From positions 1 to 60,812 of IMG/VR virus record IMGVR_UViG_3300008267_000069: 60,812 nt of DNA; one strand, written 5' to 3'. Made by a program: the position numbers and the translations under genes. The notes under the pieces were generated by a model. The model worked only from the letters and a program-made list of their open reading frames with translations, was not told the origin of the DNA and did no database searches. Below are positions 7,569 through 15,208 of the stretch, piece after piece. Source of the stretch: a virus. Numbering within the stretch: position 1 is the stretch's first letter; every line of letters starts with the position of its first letter.

Positions 7569-8923
7569 CACCACGGCTCCTCTCGGACAACGGGAAACAT
7601 CCGGGCCATCGCACGGGCTGCCGGCAGGGAGCCGGTCCCCACTCGGTCGGTTCCGTCACGGTTCAGGATTACGAACCAATCGACCAAGTCCTTGGCGTCC
7701 AACTCCATCCGCATGGCGATGACCAGATCAGCGATGCGGACCTTGTGCTGAGAGTCGGCGGCATCGTCCATGTCCAGAGGCTTGCCAGCCGATCCGGTCC
7801 CGCGCTTGCCCTGCGATGCGCTGATCACATGGTACTTGTGGTTGAGGGCATGGTCGCGGAAGGCATTGCCCACCGTCTTCTGAGCCTTGTAGTCGCCCTC
7901 GTCGCTCTTGCCGCCCTTGCCCGCACCGACGAGGTCAACGTAGTCCACGACCAGCAGATTGAGCGGAGCCTTCCACTCTTCCTGTAGCTGCTCCACCCAG
8001 CGGGTGATCTCTCCCACCGGAGTCTCGGGGGCAAACCGCATCACGCTGATCTTGCCCAGCCGGGGCAGCAGCTTGTCCATGCGACGGCGCACCAGCGGAT
8101 CGCCTCGCTGCACCTCGTCCAACAGGCAGCCGGTCAGGTTGGCGATGATGCGCTCCAGCTGCTTCTTCGCGTCCAGTTCAAGGGTGGCGATGGCGACGTT
8201 GCGCCCGTTCCACAAAGCCTCGGCCGCAACGCTCGACAGCACCATGCTCTTGCCTGACTTCTCGCGCCCAAGGAACAGAGTGTAGCCCTGAGGCAGTCCG
8301 CCTCCGATCACGCCATCCAATTCAAGGCAGCCGGTGGGGAACCTGGTCGCGCTGTTGGCTGCCACGATCTCGTCCAGCAGGGAGCCGTGAAGCGTCTCGC
8401 CCATGGTCACGCGGCTCTCACCGATCCGCTCGGTGGCAGCGATCTCCTGACCTAGCTTGGCGAAGTCGCCGCCCTTAGCCATGGTGTCCATGGCCTTCTT
8501 GACCACCTCTCGCTTGGCGCGCTTCTTGAGGAGGTTGGCCACCTCGGCCACCACCTCGGCAGGATTGGGCAGGCCAGCGTCCTCGGCCTCGTCCAGATAC
8601 TCGACGGCTTCCTGCACCTGCTCGATGGTCGTCTTGCCCTCCTCGCGCCAGGACCGGAGGCGCTGCACCACGGAGAGCGTCGAGGTCGGACCCTCACCCA
8701 ACTCCCCAGCGATGGCCTGCGCCGCCTTGAGTAGCTGGACACCGACCTTGCTGGTGAGCGCCTTGGGGTCGAGCCGCGCCCCGACTCGGGAGTAGACATC
8801 GCGGTTGGAGCAGCAGAAGTAGATGAGCGCCCGCTCAAACTCAGGCAGGAGGCCGTAAGGCTCCACGCCAGAGGTGACTGCGCCGCTGCCCTGCCCGCCG
8901 GGAATCGCCTTCAAGGTCGCCAT
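7568..8923 (-). CDS. replicative DNA helicase, DnaB-like
   Basis: 451 aa. The N-terminal helical domain (about 25-150) resembles the primase-interacting DnaB N-domain. The RecA-like motor has Walker A GREKSGKS (219-226), LELDAKKQLERI (DnaB motif 1a-like region), Walker B LLVVDYVD (323-330) and a Q-rich ISASQGKRG motif. It should unwind the fork as a hexamer on the lagging strand. The putative initiator is encoded immediately upstream (3 bp), the classic loader/initiator-helicase order. Confidence 0.88.
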   Translation of the reverse strand: MATLKAIPGGQGSGAVTSGVEPYGLLPEFERALIYFCCSNRDVYSRVGARLDPKALTSKVGVQLLKAAQAIAGELGEGPTSTLSVVQRLRSWREEGKTTIEQVQEAVEYLDEAEDAGLPNPAEVVAEVANLLKKRAKREVVKKAMDTMAKGGDFAKLGQEIAATERIGESRVTMGETLHGSLLDEIVAANSATRFPTGCLELDGVIGGGLPQGYTLFLGREKSGKSMVLSSVAAEALWNGRNVAIATLELDAKKQLERIIANLTGCLLDEVQRGDPLVRRRMDKLLPRLGKISVMRFAPETPVGEITRWVEQLQEEWKAPLNLLVVDYVDLVGAGKGGKSDEGDYKAQKTVGNAFRDHALNHKYHVISASQGKRGTGSAGKPLDMDDAADSQHKVRIADLVIAMRMELDAKDLVDWFVILNRDGTDRVGTGSLPAARAMARMFPVVREEPW

Positions 8924-8926
8924 TGT

Positions 8927-10537
8927 TTACCCCCACATCCACTCGCCGCTACGGCTACGGATGCGGCGTTCAACGTCCTGCTGTGCTGCCTCTCGCTGCC
9001 GTGCCTGCTGCGCCAGCAGCACCTTCCGCTCGGAGTCGGGCAGGACTGCGGACACTACCTCAGAGGTCGGGCGGCCCCAACCCAGCTTCTTGCGGAGGGT
9101 GTCCAGCCGCTCCATCAGCGTCCGCACCGCCGGCAGCGGCACCGGCTGCGCCGTGTTCAGCGTGCCGACGGCTTCATGGCACCAGCCCGCATGCTCATGG
9201 ATCCGCACGGCGCTCCACACCCATCTAGGGCTAGGCGCTCCCTTTTTGGTCATCGAGGCCCACTGGTAGAAAGAAAACCGCGCCCAGGCTGTCGGGCTGA
9301 TGTTCTCAGCCTCAAGAGCCTGCGCCGCCTCCAGCAGCGCCGCCCGCTCCTTGGCCGACTGCGCCTTGGCGGGACGCCAGAAGTCCGTTCGCAACACCTT
9401 CTCATGCACGGCCCGATAGGCCGCCTTGAGCAGCGCCAGCCGCTCGTTCTCGCTGTGGGACGCCTCCACCTTCGGAGGGGCAGGCACCCGCAGCACTTGG
9501 ATCTCGTTGGCGAGCTGCGAGGCGGCGCGCATGTCCTCGCTGGTGTACCGCTGCTGCGGCCCCTTGTAGCCACCGCCCAGCGTGATGCACTTGGGGCCAC
9601 CCTCGCCACCCAGCACCGAGAAGAGATCCACCTCCACGCCGTCGGCCCATGCGGAGGCCGGCGCGGGCTGCGCCTCGGGCGCGCTGCGCCTGACCGGAAG
9701 GGCCGGGGCGGGTGCGCTGTCGCTTGGCTGGGTGAAGTTGGGCATGGGTGCCTCCCCTTCGCTGGGTGTGAGGGTGCCGAGAAGGATGGGGAGAGGGTAC
9801 CTCAAGGGATTCTTCCTCTCCTTTCCAGCCCTCTCTGTAGATAAAGAACGCACGCGGAGTGAAACTCCGCATTTCTGATGAAGAGCCGTAGGCTCTTCAG
9901 AAGAAATAAGATCTTGGTACTTATAGGCAGGTATGTTTGATTTTCCGGGGAGACGTTTGATTGCCTGCCGAGGGGCGCTGTCCTTGGCTCCCTTGGGACG
10001 GCCAGCGCCGGGGCGCACGCCGCCCTGACCGGCGGCTTCCTTCACCAGCCGTGCAGTCTCACGCGGCACCAGCGCGTTCTGGGTCTGGCCGTCGGGGGTG
10101 GCCTTGAGGATGCCCAGCACCTTCCGGACGTAGACCTTGTGCATGTGCGGCCCCAGATCGGGATCGCACCGGCAGGGAACCCTGCGGTAGGTGAAGCCCT
10201 TGTCGTCCACCAGCTTGAACTCGCGGAGGCGGGCAAGGCTCTTGCGGACCTGCTCCAGCCCGAGGCCGGTGGCCTTGACCAGCCCAGGAACGGACGGGTG
10301 CGTCTCGCACTCCCCGTTGCGGAGGGTGAGCAGGGTGGCCCACAGCCGAAAGGTGGAGCGGCCCAGCTTCTTCTGGAGCAGGGTGGCCGGGAGGATGGCG
10401 TCGGCCTTCGCTGAGGAAAGGCGCACCTCGCGCTGCTCACGCTCCACGACCTTGGCGATGCCCTCAGTCCGTCGAGGTATCGGGCGGCGCGGGATGATCC
10501 AGCGACCTTGATCATCAGTCAGTTGTAGGGAAGGCAC
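8927..10537 (-). CDS. putative replication initiator, HTH protein with internal iterons
   Basis: 536 aa, GTG start at 10537 preceded by GAGGAG. Residues 45-135 form a winged-helix-like region (THPSVPGLVKATGLGLEQV). A basic RPGAGRPKGAKD linker follows, then Pro/Ala-rich and helical C-terminal parts. The DNA coding for residues about 192-229 contains two AATCAA iteron-like motifs and two perfect hairpins, all duplicated in a non-coding gap at 25.5 kb. The layout of HTH N-domain, iterons inside the gene and helicase gene next door recalls lambda O. The initiator role is inferred from this; no catalytic motif is present. The 290 bp upstream carry an 18-bp inverted repeat. Confidence 0.6.
   Translation of the reverse strand: MPSLQLTDDQGRWIIPRRPIPRRTEGIAKVVEREQREVRLSSAKADAILPATLLQKKLGRSTFRLWATLLTLRNGECETHPSVPGLVKATGLGLEQVRKSLARLREFKLVDDKGFTYRRVPCRCDPDLGPHMHKVYVRKVLGILKATPDGQTQNALVPRETARLVKEAAGQGGVRPGAGRPKGAKDSAPRQAIKRLPGKSNIPAYKYQDLISSEEPTALHQKCGVSLRVRSLSTERAGKERKNPLRYPLPILLGTLTPSEGEAPMPNFTQPSDSAPAPALPVRRSAPEAQPAPASAWADGVEVDLFSVLGGEGGPKCITLGGGYKGPQQRYTSEDMRAASQLANEIQVLRVPAPPKVEASHSENERLALLKAAYRAVHEKVLRTDFWRPAKAQSAKERAALLEAAQALEAENISPTAWARFSFYQWASMTKKGAPSPRWVWSAVRIHEHAGWCHEAVGTLNTAQPVPLPAVRTLMERLDTLRKKLGWGRPTSEVVSAVLPDSERKVLLAQQARQREAAQQDVERRIRSRSGEWMWG
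9853..9962 (-). repeat. iteron/hairpin element, copy A (inside initiator gene)
   Basis: The core 9853-9933 is 81 bp and nearly identical, in inverted orientation, to 25582-25662. Read on the minus strand it holds AATCAAACGTCTC (9950-9962) and AATCAAACATACC (9930-9942), a TATAAGTACC stretch, then the hairpins GAAGAGCC-TAC-GGCTCTTC and GCGGAGT-TTC-ACTCCGC. It is in frame within the 536-aa gene. Possible phage origin. Confidence 0.7.
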
Positions 10538-10827
10538 GCTCTCCTCGATTCACCGGCAGGGCGAACGTGCCCGGAGGCACGCTGGTTGCGCTAGGGGGGT
10601 GATCGGGGAGGGGCGTCACAGGGGAAGCAAGCTAACCCTTTTTCCCTACCCGATAAGCCACCAAGCACGTTCGCCCTGCCGGCGAACCGTGCCTGCTTTC
10701 TTCGTGACCACCATCAATCCCCGCACCCCTGCAAGGCTTGACAGCGTTAGGCTCACTCTAGTGTAGGCACCGACGGAACGCAACCCCGACTTGCGGCGTC
10801 AAGGTTGCGCCCCATCCAGCCTGCGGA
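10538..10827. promoter_or_regulatory. non-coding region upstream of initiator with 18-bp inverted repeat
   Basis: No plausible gene in these 290 bp. A perfect 18-bp inverted repeat (arms 10553-10570 and 10665-10682, CCGGCAGGGCGAACGTGC) encloses about 95 bp, with a small hairpin GTGCC-CGGA-GGCAC inside its left part. No clear sigma-70 promoter points left toward the initiator. A TTGACA (10738-10743) with a weak -10 points right. It could be an operator region or part of the replication origin. Confidence 0.5.
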
Positions 10828-10998
10828 TCAGTAGCCTCGCAGCAGTCCCTCGATCCGATAGGCCAGCCACTTGATGCTGGCAAATACCAGCCGCACCGCG
10901 CCTCGGATCAGCCAGGCTCCGATCACGCCGAGGCAGACACCGACGGCGATCCGCAGCGAGACTCCCATCCAGAACATCTGCCCATCGATCCCTTCCAT
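10828..10998 (-). CDS. small membrane protein, 56 aa
   Basis: Found by reading the minus strand: ATG at 10998 preceded by AGGAGG, ending in TGA. It starts MEGIDGQMFW and has one clear transmembrane stretch at about residues 11-32 (VGVCLGVIGAWLI) followed by a basic amphipathic helix. The topology resembles small phage membrane effectors or holin-like peptides, but it sits among early genes, far from the endolysin. Function unknown. Its start lies two bases left of the stop of the 62-aa gene. Confidence 0.55.
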   Translation of the reverse strand: MEGIDGQMFWMGVSLRIAVGVCLGVIGAWLIRGAVRLVFASIKWLAYRIEGLLRGY

Positions 10999-10999
10999 C

Positions 11000-11188
11000 T
11001 CAGACCTCCTCGCCGCTGGCGATGGCCAGCATGGGGTGACGGGACGGCAGGACGGCAGCAGCGCGCCGCCAAGTCCGTGCCCGCTCCAGAGCCTGCCTCC
11101 ACTCGTAGTCGGCGGTCCCGTAGACCTCTACCCGCCCTGCCACCTTCTTGAAGTCCACCAGAGACACCCTGCCGTTGAACTTGGCCAT
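11000..11188 (-). CDS. hypothetical protein, 62 aa
   Basis: Starts MAKFNGRVSL at 11188 with GGAGG upstream, preceded by the GCGCC-N4-GGCGC leader hairpin (11202-11215). Longer upstream readings in this frame are Pro/Ser-rich and overlap the neighbouring gene, so they are rejected. Small basic soluble protein of unknown function; co-directional with the 160-aa gene. Confidence 0.6.
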   Translation of the reverse strand: MAKFNGRVSLVDFKKVAGRVEVYGTADYEWRQALERARTWRRAAAVLPSRHPMLAIASGEEV

Positions 11189-11201
11189 AGACGGCCCTCC
11201 C

Positions 11202-11215
11202 GCGCCCTCAGGCGC
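11202..11215 (-). promoter_or_regulatory. GCGCC leader hairpin 1
   Basis: Inverted repeat GCGCC-CTCA-GGCGC, 14 bp, between the previous gene and the ribosome binding site of the 62-aa gene. Confidence 0.6.
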
Positions 11216-11255
11216 ATGATCGGTTGTTGATCGAGTACAGACAGGGGGCGGGTCG

Positions 11256-11738
11256 TCAAACGGCGACAGCGGCCCACCAAGTCGGGGCAGGACGCCCCTT
11301 GGCCCACTTGGCGATGCTGGCCTTGGCGCCACGGTAGTAGGCGCGGTACGCCTCGACCGGATCGTCGCACTTGAACTCGTCGGGCATGGCCAGAGCAAAC
11401 GCGGTCAGCCCCGCATTCGGCAACGAGTCAGCAAGCGCGATGACCTGATCGGCGCACCACTGCATGACCGCGCGGCTCTTGTGAATCTTGCCGAATCGAT
11501 GGGTGTACTCGTCAGCCAGCGCCATGCCATGCACCAGCAGCCATGCGTAGTTGGTCAGGCTGGTGCGCGCCCACACCGCGCAGGGGTGGTTGTGGTGGGT
11601 CCGCTTGTAGGGGGCGACACCCTGCGGAAAGGCGCTGCACAACAGCTGCGCCGTTTCCAGCACCATCTTGACGAGGTGCTTGTCGCACTGCATCCGAGCA
11701 GCGGTGACGGGATCACGGTCCAGAACAAAGATGTTCAT
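11256..11738 (-). CDS. conserved phage protein (MNIF-VLD family), 160 aa
   Basis: Begins MNIFVLDRDPVTAARMQCDK and contains HLVKMVLETAQLLCSAF, HNHPCAVWARTSLTNYAWL and a Trp-rich end (KWAKGRPAPTWW). This pattern recurs in many tailed phages. Some annotation pipelines link such proteins to DNA repair, but I know of no firm biochemical evidence. It has its own strong promoter (11809-11837), a palindrome between promoter and start, and a GCGCC leader hairpin, so its expression seems closely controlled. Confidence 0.75.
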   Translation of the reverse strand: MNIFVLDRDPVTAARMQCDKHLVKMVLETAQLLCSAFPQGVAPYKRTHHNHPCAVWARTSLTNYAWLLVHGMALADEYTHRFGKIHKSRAVMQWCADQVIALADSLPNAGLTAFALAMPDEFKCDDPVEAYRAYYRGAKASIAKWAKGRPAPTWWAAVAV

Positions 11739-11751
11739 GAGGTTGTCTCCA

Positions 11752-11765
11752 GCGCCATGAGGCGC
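11752..11765 (-). promoter_or_regulatory. GCGCC leader hairpin 2
   Basis: GCGCC-ATGA-GGCGC directly before TGGAGAC and the start of the 160-aa gene. Confidence 0.65.
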
Positions 11766-11778
11766 ATCGGCTAGTTGC

Positions 11779-11799
11779 AGGTGCTGGTAGCGGCTACCT
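11779..11799. promoter_or_regulatory. operator-like palindrome between promoter and leader hairpin
   Basis: GGTAGC-G-GCTACC (11786-11798) sits in AGGTGCTGGTAGCGG, a few bases downstream of the expected transcript start of the 11.8-kb promoter. The 11-mer AGGTGCTGGTA recurs at 18748-18758 beside another palindrome, so both could bind the same regulator. Confidence 0.4.
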
Positions 11800-11808
11800 G
11801 TAAGGTTG

Positions 11809-11837
11809 CTTCTAGGCTATCGGCGTGAACGTGTCAA
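11809..11837 (-). promoter_or_regulatory. sigma-70-type promoter
   Basis: On the minus strand TTGACA (11837-11832), a 17-bp spacer and TAGAAG (11814-11809). It faces the 160-aa gene and whatever follows leftward. It belongs to a set of four promoters in this arm with the same GTTGAC hexamer and 17-bp spacing. Confidence 0.65.
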
Positions 11838-11841
11838 CAAC

Positions 11842-13497
11842 TTAGATCAGACGACGCTGCGCCTCCTCCTCGGGGTGATAGCCGGGGCAGGCAGGGGGCA
11901 GGTTGTCGGAGGGTGCGCCGCAGACGGTGCAGCTGTAGCCCACCACCTCATGCGCCCTCATCACCTTGCCGCGCCGGGGGTTGCGGAGCTTGTCCACGCC
12001 AGCGAGATCCTGGAGCGCCTGCCGTCGCAGCTCGGCCCGATAGGCAGCCTGCGCTGCGCTGCCCAGCGTGAAGCCATGCCCATCCTTGCGGGGGTCGGGC
12101 TGCTCCACGCCGATCTGGCCCACCTCCAGCACCTCGACCTTGAAGCCCTCCCGCTCGTACACGTCCTTTCGCGCCCGCCCGTGCTTGGCCAAGTAGCGGT
12201 TCCCGTCATCCAACACGTCCCACGCCTCAAAGGTCTTTTTGTCCTTGGTGACACGGGTGGCACGCCCCAGCCGCTGGAGGGTCAGGATCACGCTCTGCCC
12301 GCCGGCAGCGTTGACCACGGAGGCGAGGCTGGGAATGTCCACGCCTTGGGCGAAGACGTTGCTGCACACGATCACGTCCAACTTGCCCTCGACCAAGCCC
12401 TTGATGGCCTGTCGGCGCTCCTCGGTGTCGTCCTCACCCCAGACCAACTCAGGCCGCAGCCCTGCCTTCTTGGCCATCGCCAGCAGCGTCCTGCCTTGAT
12501 TGACCTGGGAGACGAAGACCAGCGCCGGCTTGGCTGCCTGCCGTGCCATCGCCACCACGGCAGCGTTCCGGACCTTGGAGCGGACCACGCACTCGCCATA
12601 GACACCAGGCCACGTTGGGGCGTTGCTGCCCTGCTCCACCCGGACCATCTTGATCGTGGCATCAGCGAGGAAGCCTCGCGCCCTGAGTTCCGCGCTGCTG
12701 GTCTTGTGAATGATCCCTCCGAACTGGCCCAGCACGAACAAACTCTTTCGGTCGCTCCGGTCCAGCGGGGTGGCCGAGATGCCGATCCGGTAGTAGGCGT
12801 TGATGGCCTTGCTGCTGACGAACGAGAAGGTGCCAGCAGCTACGCTGTGGGCCTCGTCGCAGATCATGCCTTGCACGCTGGCCATGTAGGCATAGGCTGC
12901 TCGGTCCTTGGCCTTGCTCATGCGCCGGCTCAAGGTCTGGAATGTGGCCACGGTGATCTGCTGCGGGTTCCAGACGCCGTCTCCGATGATCCCCGGCTCC
13001 ACGCCCAGCCGCTCCCTGATGTGCTTGGCGAACTGCTCCAGCAGGTCGGACTGAGGGACCAGGATCAGCCAGCGGGCATCCGGCACGGAGGCGAGGATCC
13101 CGGCAGCCGCCACGCTCTTGCCTGCTCCTGTGGGCATCTGAATGATTCCGCGAGTCCGAGTGAGCGCAGCCTCCACCGCCTGCACCTGGTAGTCGCGGAG
13201 GTAGGAGAGGTCAGCCTCCACCCTCGGCGGCGGCTTCTGCCTCACGTCCACCAACTCCACCTCGACGGGATCAAGCCGTCCGCTCAGGTGGGTGCGGGTT
13301 GCCCCTGCCTTCTTGACCTTGCCGGCAAAGCCGCTTGGGAACGAATTGTCGATCCGGTTGACCAACTCCACCACGGGGCTGCCGTTGGTGAAGCGGGCCT
13401 GAGGGTCAGCGAAGGTGAGGTACTCGGAGAGCCACTCCATCTCCTCTGGGGTGTACTGGACGACCTTGGCGGTGGCGCAATCGACCTCGATACGCAT
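11842..13497 (-). CDS. SF2 DNA helicase, UvsW-like
   Basis: 551 aa with all main superfamily 2 motifs: Q-motif RDYQVQAVEA, Walker A PTGAGKS (122-128), DEAH (214-217), SATP (241-244), and motif VI QRLGRATR (408-415). A Cys cluster near the C-terminus (SCTVCGAPS...CPGYH) may bind zinc. Phage enzymes of this type (T4 UvsW) remodel R-loops and forks and help switch from origin- to recombination-dependent replication. The start ATG overlaps the stop of the sigma-like gene by one base, so it is co-transcribed with it. Confidence 0.88.
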   Translation of the reverse strand: MRIEVDCATAKVVQYTPEEMEWLSEYLTFADPQARFTNGSPVVELVNRIDNSFPSGFAGKVKKAGATRTHLSGRLDPVEVELVDVRQKPPPRVEADLSYLRDYQVQAVEAALTRTRGIIQMPTGAGKSVAAAGILASVPDARWLILVPQSDLLEQFAKHIRERLGVEPGIIGDGVWNPQQITVATFQTLSRRMSKAKDRAAYAYMASVQGMICDEAHSVAAGTFSFVSSKAINAYYRIGISATPLDRSDRKSLFVLGQFGGIIHKTSSAELRARGFLADATIKMVRVEQGSNAPTWPGVYGECVVRSKVRNAAVVAMARQAAKPALVFVSQVNQGRTLLAMAKKAGLRPELVWGEDDTEERRQAIKGLVEGKLDVIVCSNVFAQGVDIPSLASVVNAAGGQSVILTLQRLGRATRVTKDKKTFEAWDVLDDGNRYLAKHGRARKDVYEREGFKVEVLEVGQIGVEQPDPRKDGHGFTLGSAAQAAYRAELRRQALQDLAGVDKLRNPRRGKVMRAHEVVGYSCTVCGAPSDNLPPACPGYHPEEEAQRRLI

Positions 13498-14066
13498 TAG
13501 AGCATCTCCTTGATCCGGGGATCGGCAGCCATGCGGCGCTTGGCCTGCTTGGTGGCCTCGTAGAGGGCGGTGACAGGAATGCCGGTAGCCTCGGCCACCT
13601 CGGCGCTCTTGGCCTCTCCGGTCAGCACAGCGCGCACAGCCTCACCGTGACGGCCGGCAGCCAGATGCTCGGCCACCAGCAGGGCCAGCACCTGGTCGCG
13701 CTCGGCCTTGTCGAGGGCGTCATCGGCTGACAGCTGATCAGCCGCCACCACGGTCAGAGTCTCATCCGACACGGAGGCAGCACGCATCCGGCCGATCACC
13801 TGAGGAGTTGCGCTGCGCTGGGGGATGTTGGCAGCCACGCTCAGACGCCAGCAGAGGCTCTTCACCGCACGGGAGGCGCAGGGGTAGAGGTAGCCGCCAA
13901 GGTCACCCGCCTCGGGCTGGTAGCGGGGCAGCGCCTCCAGCATGGCGACCCACGCCTCGCTGACGAGGTCGGCGGTATCCAGCCACGGGTGCGTGCGGTG
14001 ATAGCTGCGGGCCACCTGAGTGGCCACGCGGGACAGAACGGCAGATTGCTCAAGGGAGAGGTTCAT
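13497..14066 (-). CDS. sigma-70-family-like protein
   Basis: 189 aa. Residues 15-80 match the sigma region 2 pattern: TADLVSEAWVAMLEALPRYQ followed by LGGYLYPCASRAVKSLCWR (core-binding and -10 recognition helices). The C-terminal 60 residues contain a possible helix-turn-helix (AEVAEATGIPVTALYEAT) in the place of region 4. The start is taken at 14066 because the GCGCC hairpin and GGAG precede it; an in-frame ATG 30 bases upstream lies within the hairpin. It could redirect host RNA polymerase to late genes. A non-sigma HTH regulator is the alternative. Confidence 0.65.
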   Translation of the reverse strand: MNLSLEQSAVLSRVATQVARSYHRTHPWLDTADLVSEAWVAMLEALPRYQPEAGDLGGYLYPCASRAVKSLCWRLSVAANIPQRSATPQVIGRMRAASVSDETLTVVAADQLSADDALDKAERDQVLALLVAEHLAAGRHGEAVRAVLTGEAKSAEVAEATGIPVTALYEATKQAKRRMAADPRIKEML

Positions 14067-14077
14067 CTTCGACTCCA

Positions 14078-14091
14078 GCGCCATAAGGCGC
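14078..14091 (-). promoter_or_regulatory. GCGCC leader hairpin 3
   Basis: GCGCC-ATAA-GGCGC in front of TGGAGTC and the start of the sigma-like gene. Confidence 0.65.
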
Positions 14092-14113
14092 ATCAAGGGA
14101 ACGGGGCGGGAGA

Positions 14114-14311
14114 CTACTGCTTCTTGTGCTTCTTGCTACGGATCATCTGCCGGCTTTCAGCGAACGCCCACTCAGCGGCGGTCAGCCGGTGCAAGTTGTT
14201 CGCAGCATGAAAGGAGATGTAGCAACTGCGGCAGCAGCCCTCGTTGTAGGGCTGGCGCATCTCTGCACCGCAGGACACACAACCGATCAGTGGAGGGGGC
14301 TTGGCAGGCAT
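14114..14311 (-). CDS. small zinc-ribbon protein, 65 aa
   Basis: Contains CVSCGAEM...CCRSCYISF, a C-x2-C...C-x2-C zinc ribbon, and a strongly basic tail (RSKKHKKQ). The start at 14311 is favoured over the ATG at 14323 because the latter falls directly on the leader hairpin, while TGGAGTC then serves as ribosome binding site. Likely nucleic-acid or protein binding; function unknown. Confidence 0.65.
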   Translation of the reverse strand: MPAKPPPLIGCVSCGAEMRQPYNEGCCRSCYISFHAANNLHRLTAAEWAFAESRQMIRSKKHKKQ

Positions 14312-14323
14312 CTCGGACTCCAT

Positions 14324-14337
14324 GCGCCCTGTGGCGC
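14324..14337 (-). promoter_or_regulatory. GCGCC leader hairpin 4
   Basis: GCGCC-CTGT-GGCGC directly before TGGAGTC of the zinc-ribbon gene. Confidence 0.65.
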
Positions 14338-14347
14338 AGCACGGGTT

Positions 14348-14608
14348 TTACAGGACAGCGCGGTGGGCCTCACACAGCAGCGCAGCGGAGGCACTGGTCG
14401 CCAGCGTCCAGCAGTAGACGCCGGCAGAGTTGTAGCCGTGAGCCATCCACCAGCTAGCACCCGGCAGCAGCGGGGAGAGCTTGCGGAAAAGCTCCATCAG
14501 TTCAGCGTGGTCACGGGGGAAAAGACACTGACCAGACTCGCTCGCGGGCATCGGAGCGGAATCACCACCATCAACGATCTTGAGGACAGTGCGCTTGGTG
14601 CGGGCCAT
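14348..14608 (-). CDS. hypothetical protein, 86 aa
   Basis: Basic N-terminus (MARTKRTVLKIVDGG) and a hydrophobic, Trp-containing middle (GASWWMAHGYNSAGVYCW). Unknown function. It is the first gene of a transcript with its own promoter at 14651-14679, followed by the zinc-ribbon, sigma-like and helicase genes, and has the standard leader hairpin with TAGGAGTC. Confidence 0.65.
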   Translation of the reverse strand: MARTKRTVLKIVDGGDSAPMPASESGQCLFPRDHAELMELFRKLSPLLPGASWWMAHGYNSAGVYCWTLATSASAALLCEAHRAVL

Positions 14609-14621
14609 CTCAGACTCCTAA

Positions 14622-14635
14622 GCGCCATGAGGCGC
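14622..14635 (-). promoter_or_regulatory. GCGCC leader hairpin 5
   Basis: GCGCC-ATGA-GGCGC about 9 bases after the predicted transcript start and just before TAGGAGTC of the 86-aa gene. Confidence 0.7.
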
Positions 14636-14650
14636 GTCGGTGATGGACGA

Positions 14651-14679
14651 ACACTACTGATGTGGCAGAGAGCCGTCAA
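14651..14679 (-). promoter_or_regulatory. sigma-70-type promoter
   Basis: Minus strand TTGACG (14679-14674), 17-bp spacer, TAGTGT (14656-14651). Drives the 86-aa gene, zinc-ribbon, sigma-like and helicase genes. Confidence 0.65.
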
Positions 14680-14779
14680 CCTTTTTGTTGTCTATCTTTT
14701 GACCCTTCGCGTCATGCTCAATTTTGTCGGCTGGACCCACGGGCATTTCTCAAAAACAGGGTAAGCCTCCAGCGTCAGC

Positions 14780-15022
14780 GGGGGAAAATTCTGGGGAATT
14801 TTTCTGGGATTTTTCCCAGAAATTGCTGGGAAATTCTCTGGAAAAAGTCTGGGAATTTCTCTGGAAATTCTCCAAGATTTTGTCAGGAAAAGTTGAGGAA
14901 AATTCTGACAGAATTTTTGGGAAATTCTCCCGAAAAAGTCTGGGAATTTCTCTGGAAATTCTCTGGGAATTTTCCCAAAAAAGTCTGGGAAAAAGTCTGG
15001 AGAATTTTTCTGGAGAGAACCT
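14780..15022. repeat. phased AT-rich repeat array
   Basis: Degenerate units around TCTGGGAAATT. CTGG occurs at 14791, 14804, 14826, 14838, 14849, 14861 and then at 14940, 14952, 14963, 14985, 14997, 15010, so spacing is mostly 11-13 or 22 bp. A 32-bp direct repeat occurs at 14841-14872 and 14932-14963. Palindromes CTGGGA-TTTT-TCCCAG (14804-14819) and GGGAATTTTCCC (14965-14976) lie in each half. Much more AT-rich than its surroundings. Confidence 0.75.
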
Positions 15023-15150
15023 GGCCCGGCCGGCCTCGAAAAAAATGGTACGGACGAGATCGCTATAGCGTGAAAAATAGCCAATTTCACTTCTGCCCGG
15101 CGACCAGGTCGAAACTGGCCGAAAAGTGGGCCGACCTCCAGTAGCGTCCA

Positions 15151-15208
15151 TTGAATATCTGTTGGTTTTTCAACATTCTATTGAATGGCGGCTGTTGAAT
15201 AGCCGTTC
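15151..15208. repeat. TTGAATR repeats with 14-bp period
   Basis: TTGAATA at 15151, TTGAATG at 15181 and TTGAATA at 15195. The last two begin adjacent 14-bp units (TTGAATGGCGGCTG, TTGAATAGCCGTTC). They resemble the 14-bp tandem repeats at 18800-18848 in the same orientation. Confidence 0.5.

Noticed and set aside
14662-15151. Open frames on both strands through the AT-rich array
   Set aside because: Translation simply repeats the DNA units (FPxxFP or GNFSGN patterns), all frames stay open together, and no start signals exist. The repeat is better explained as DNA structure.
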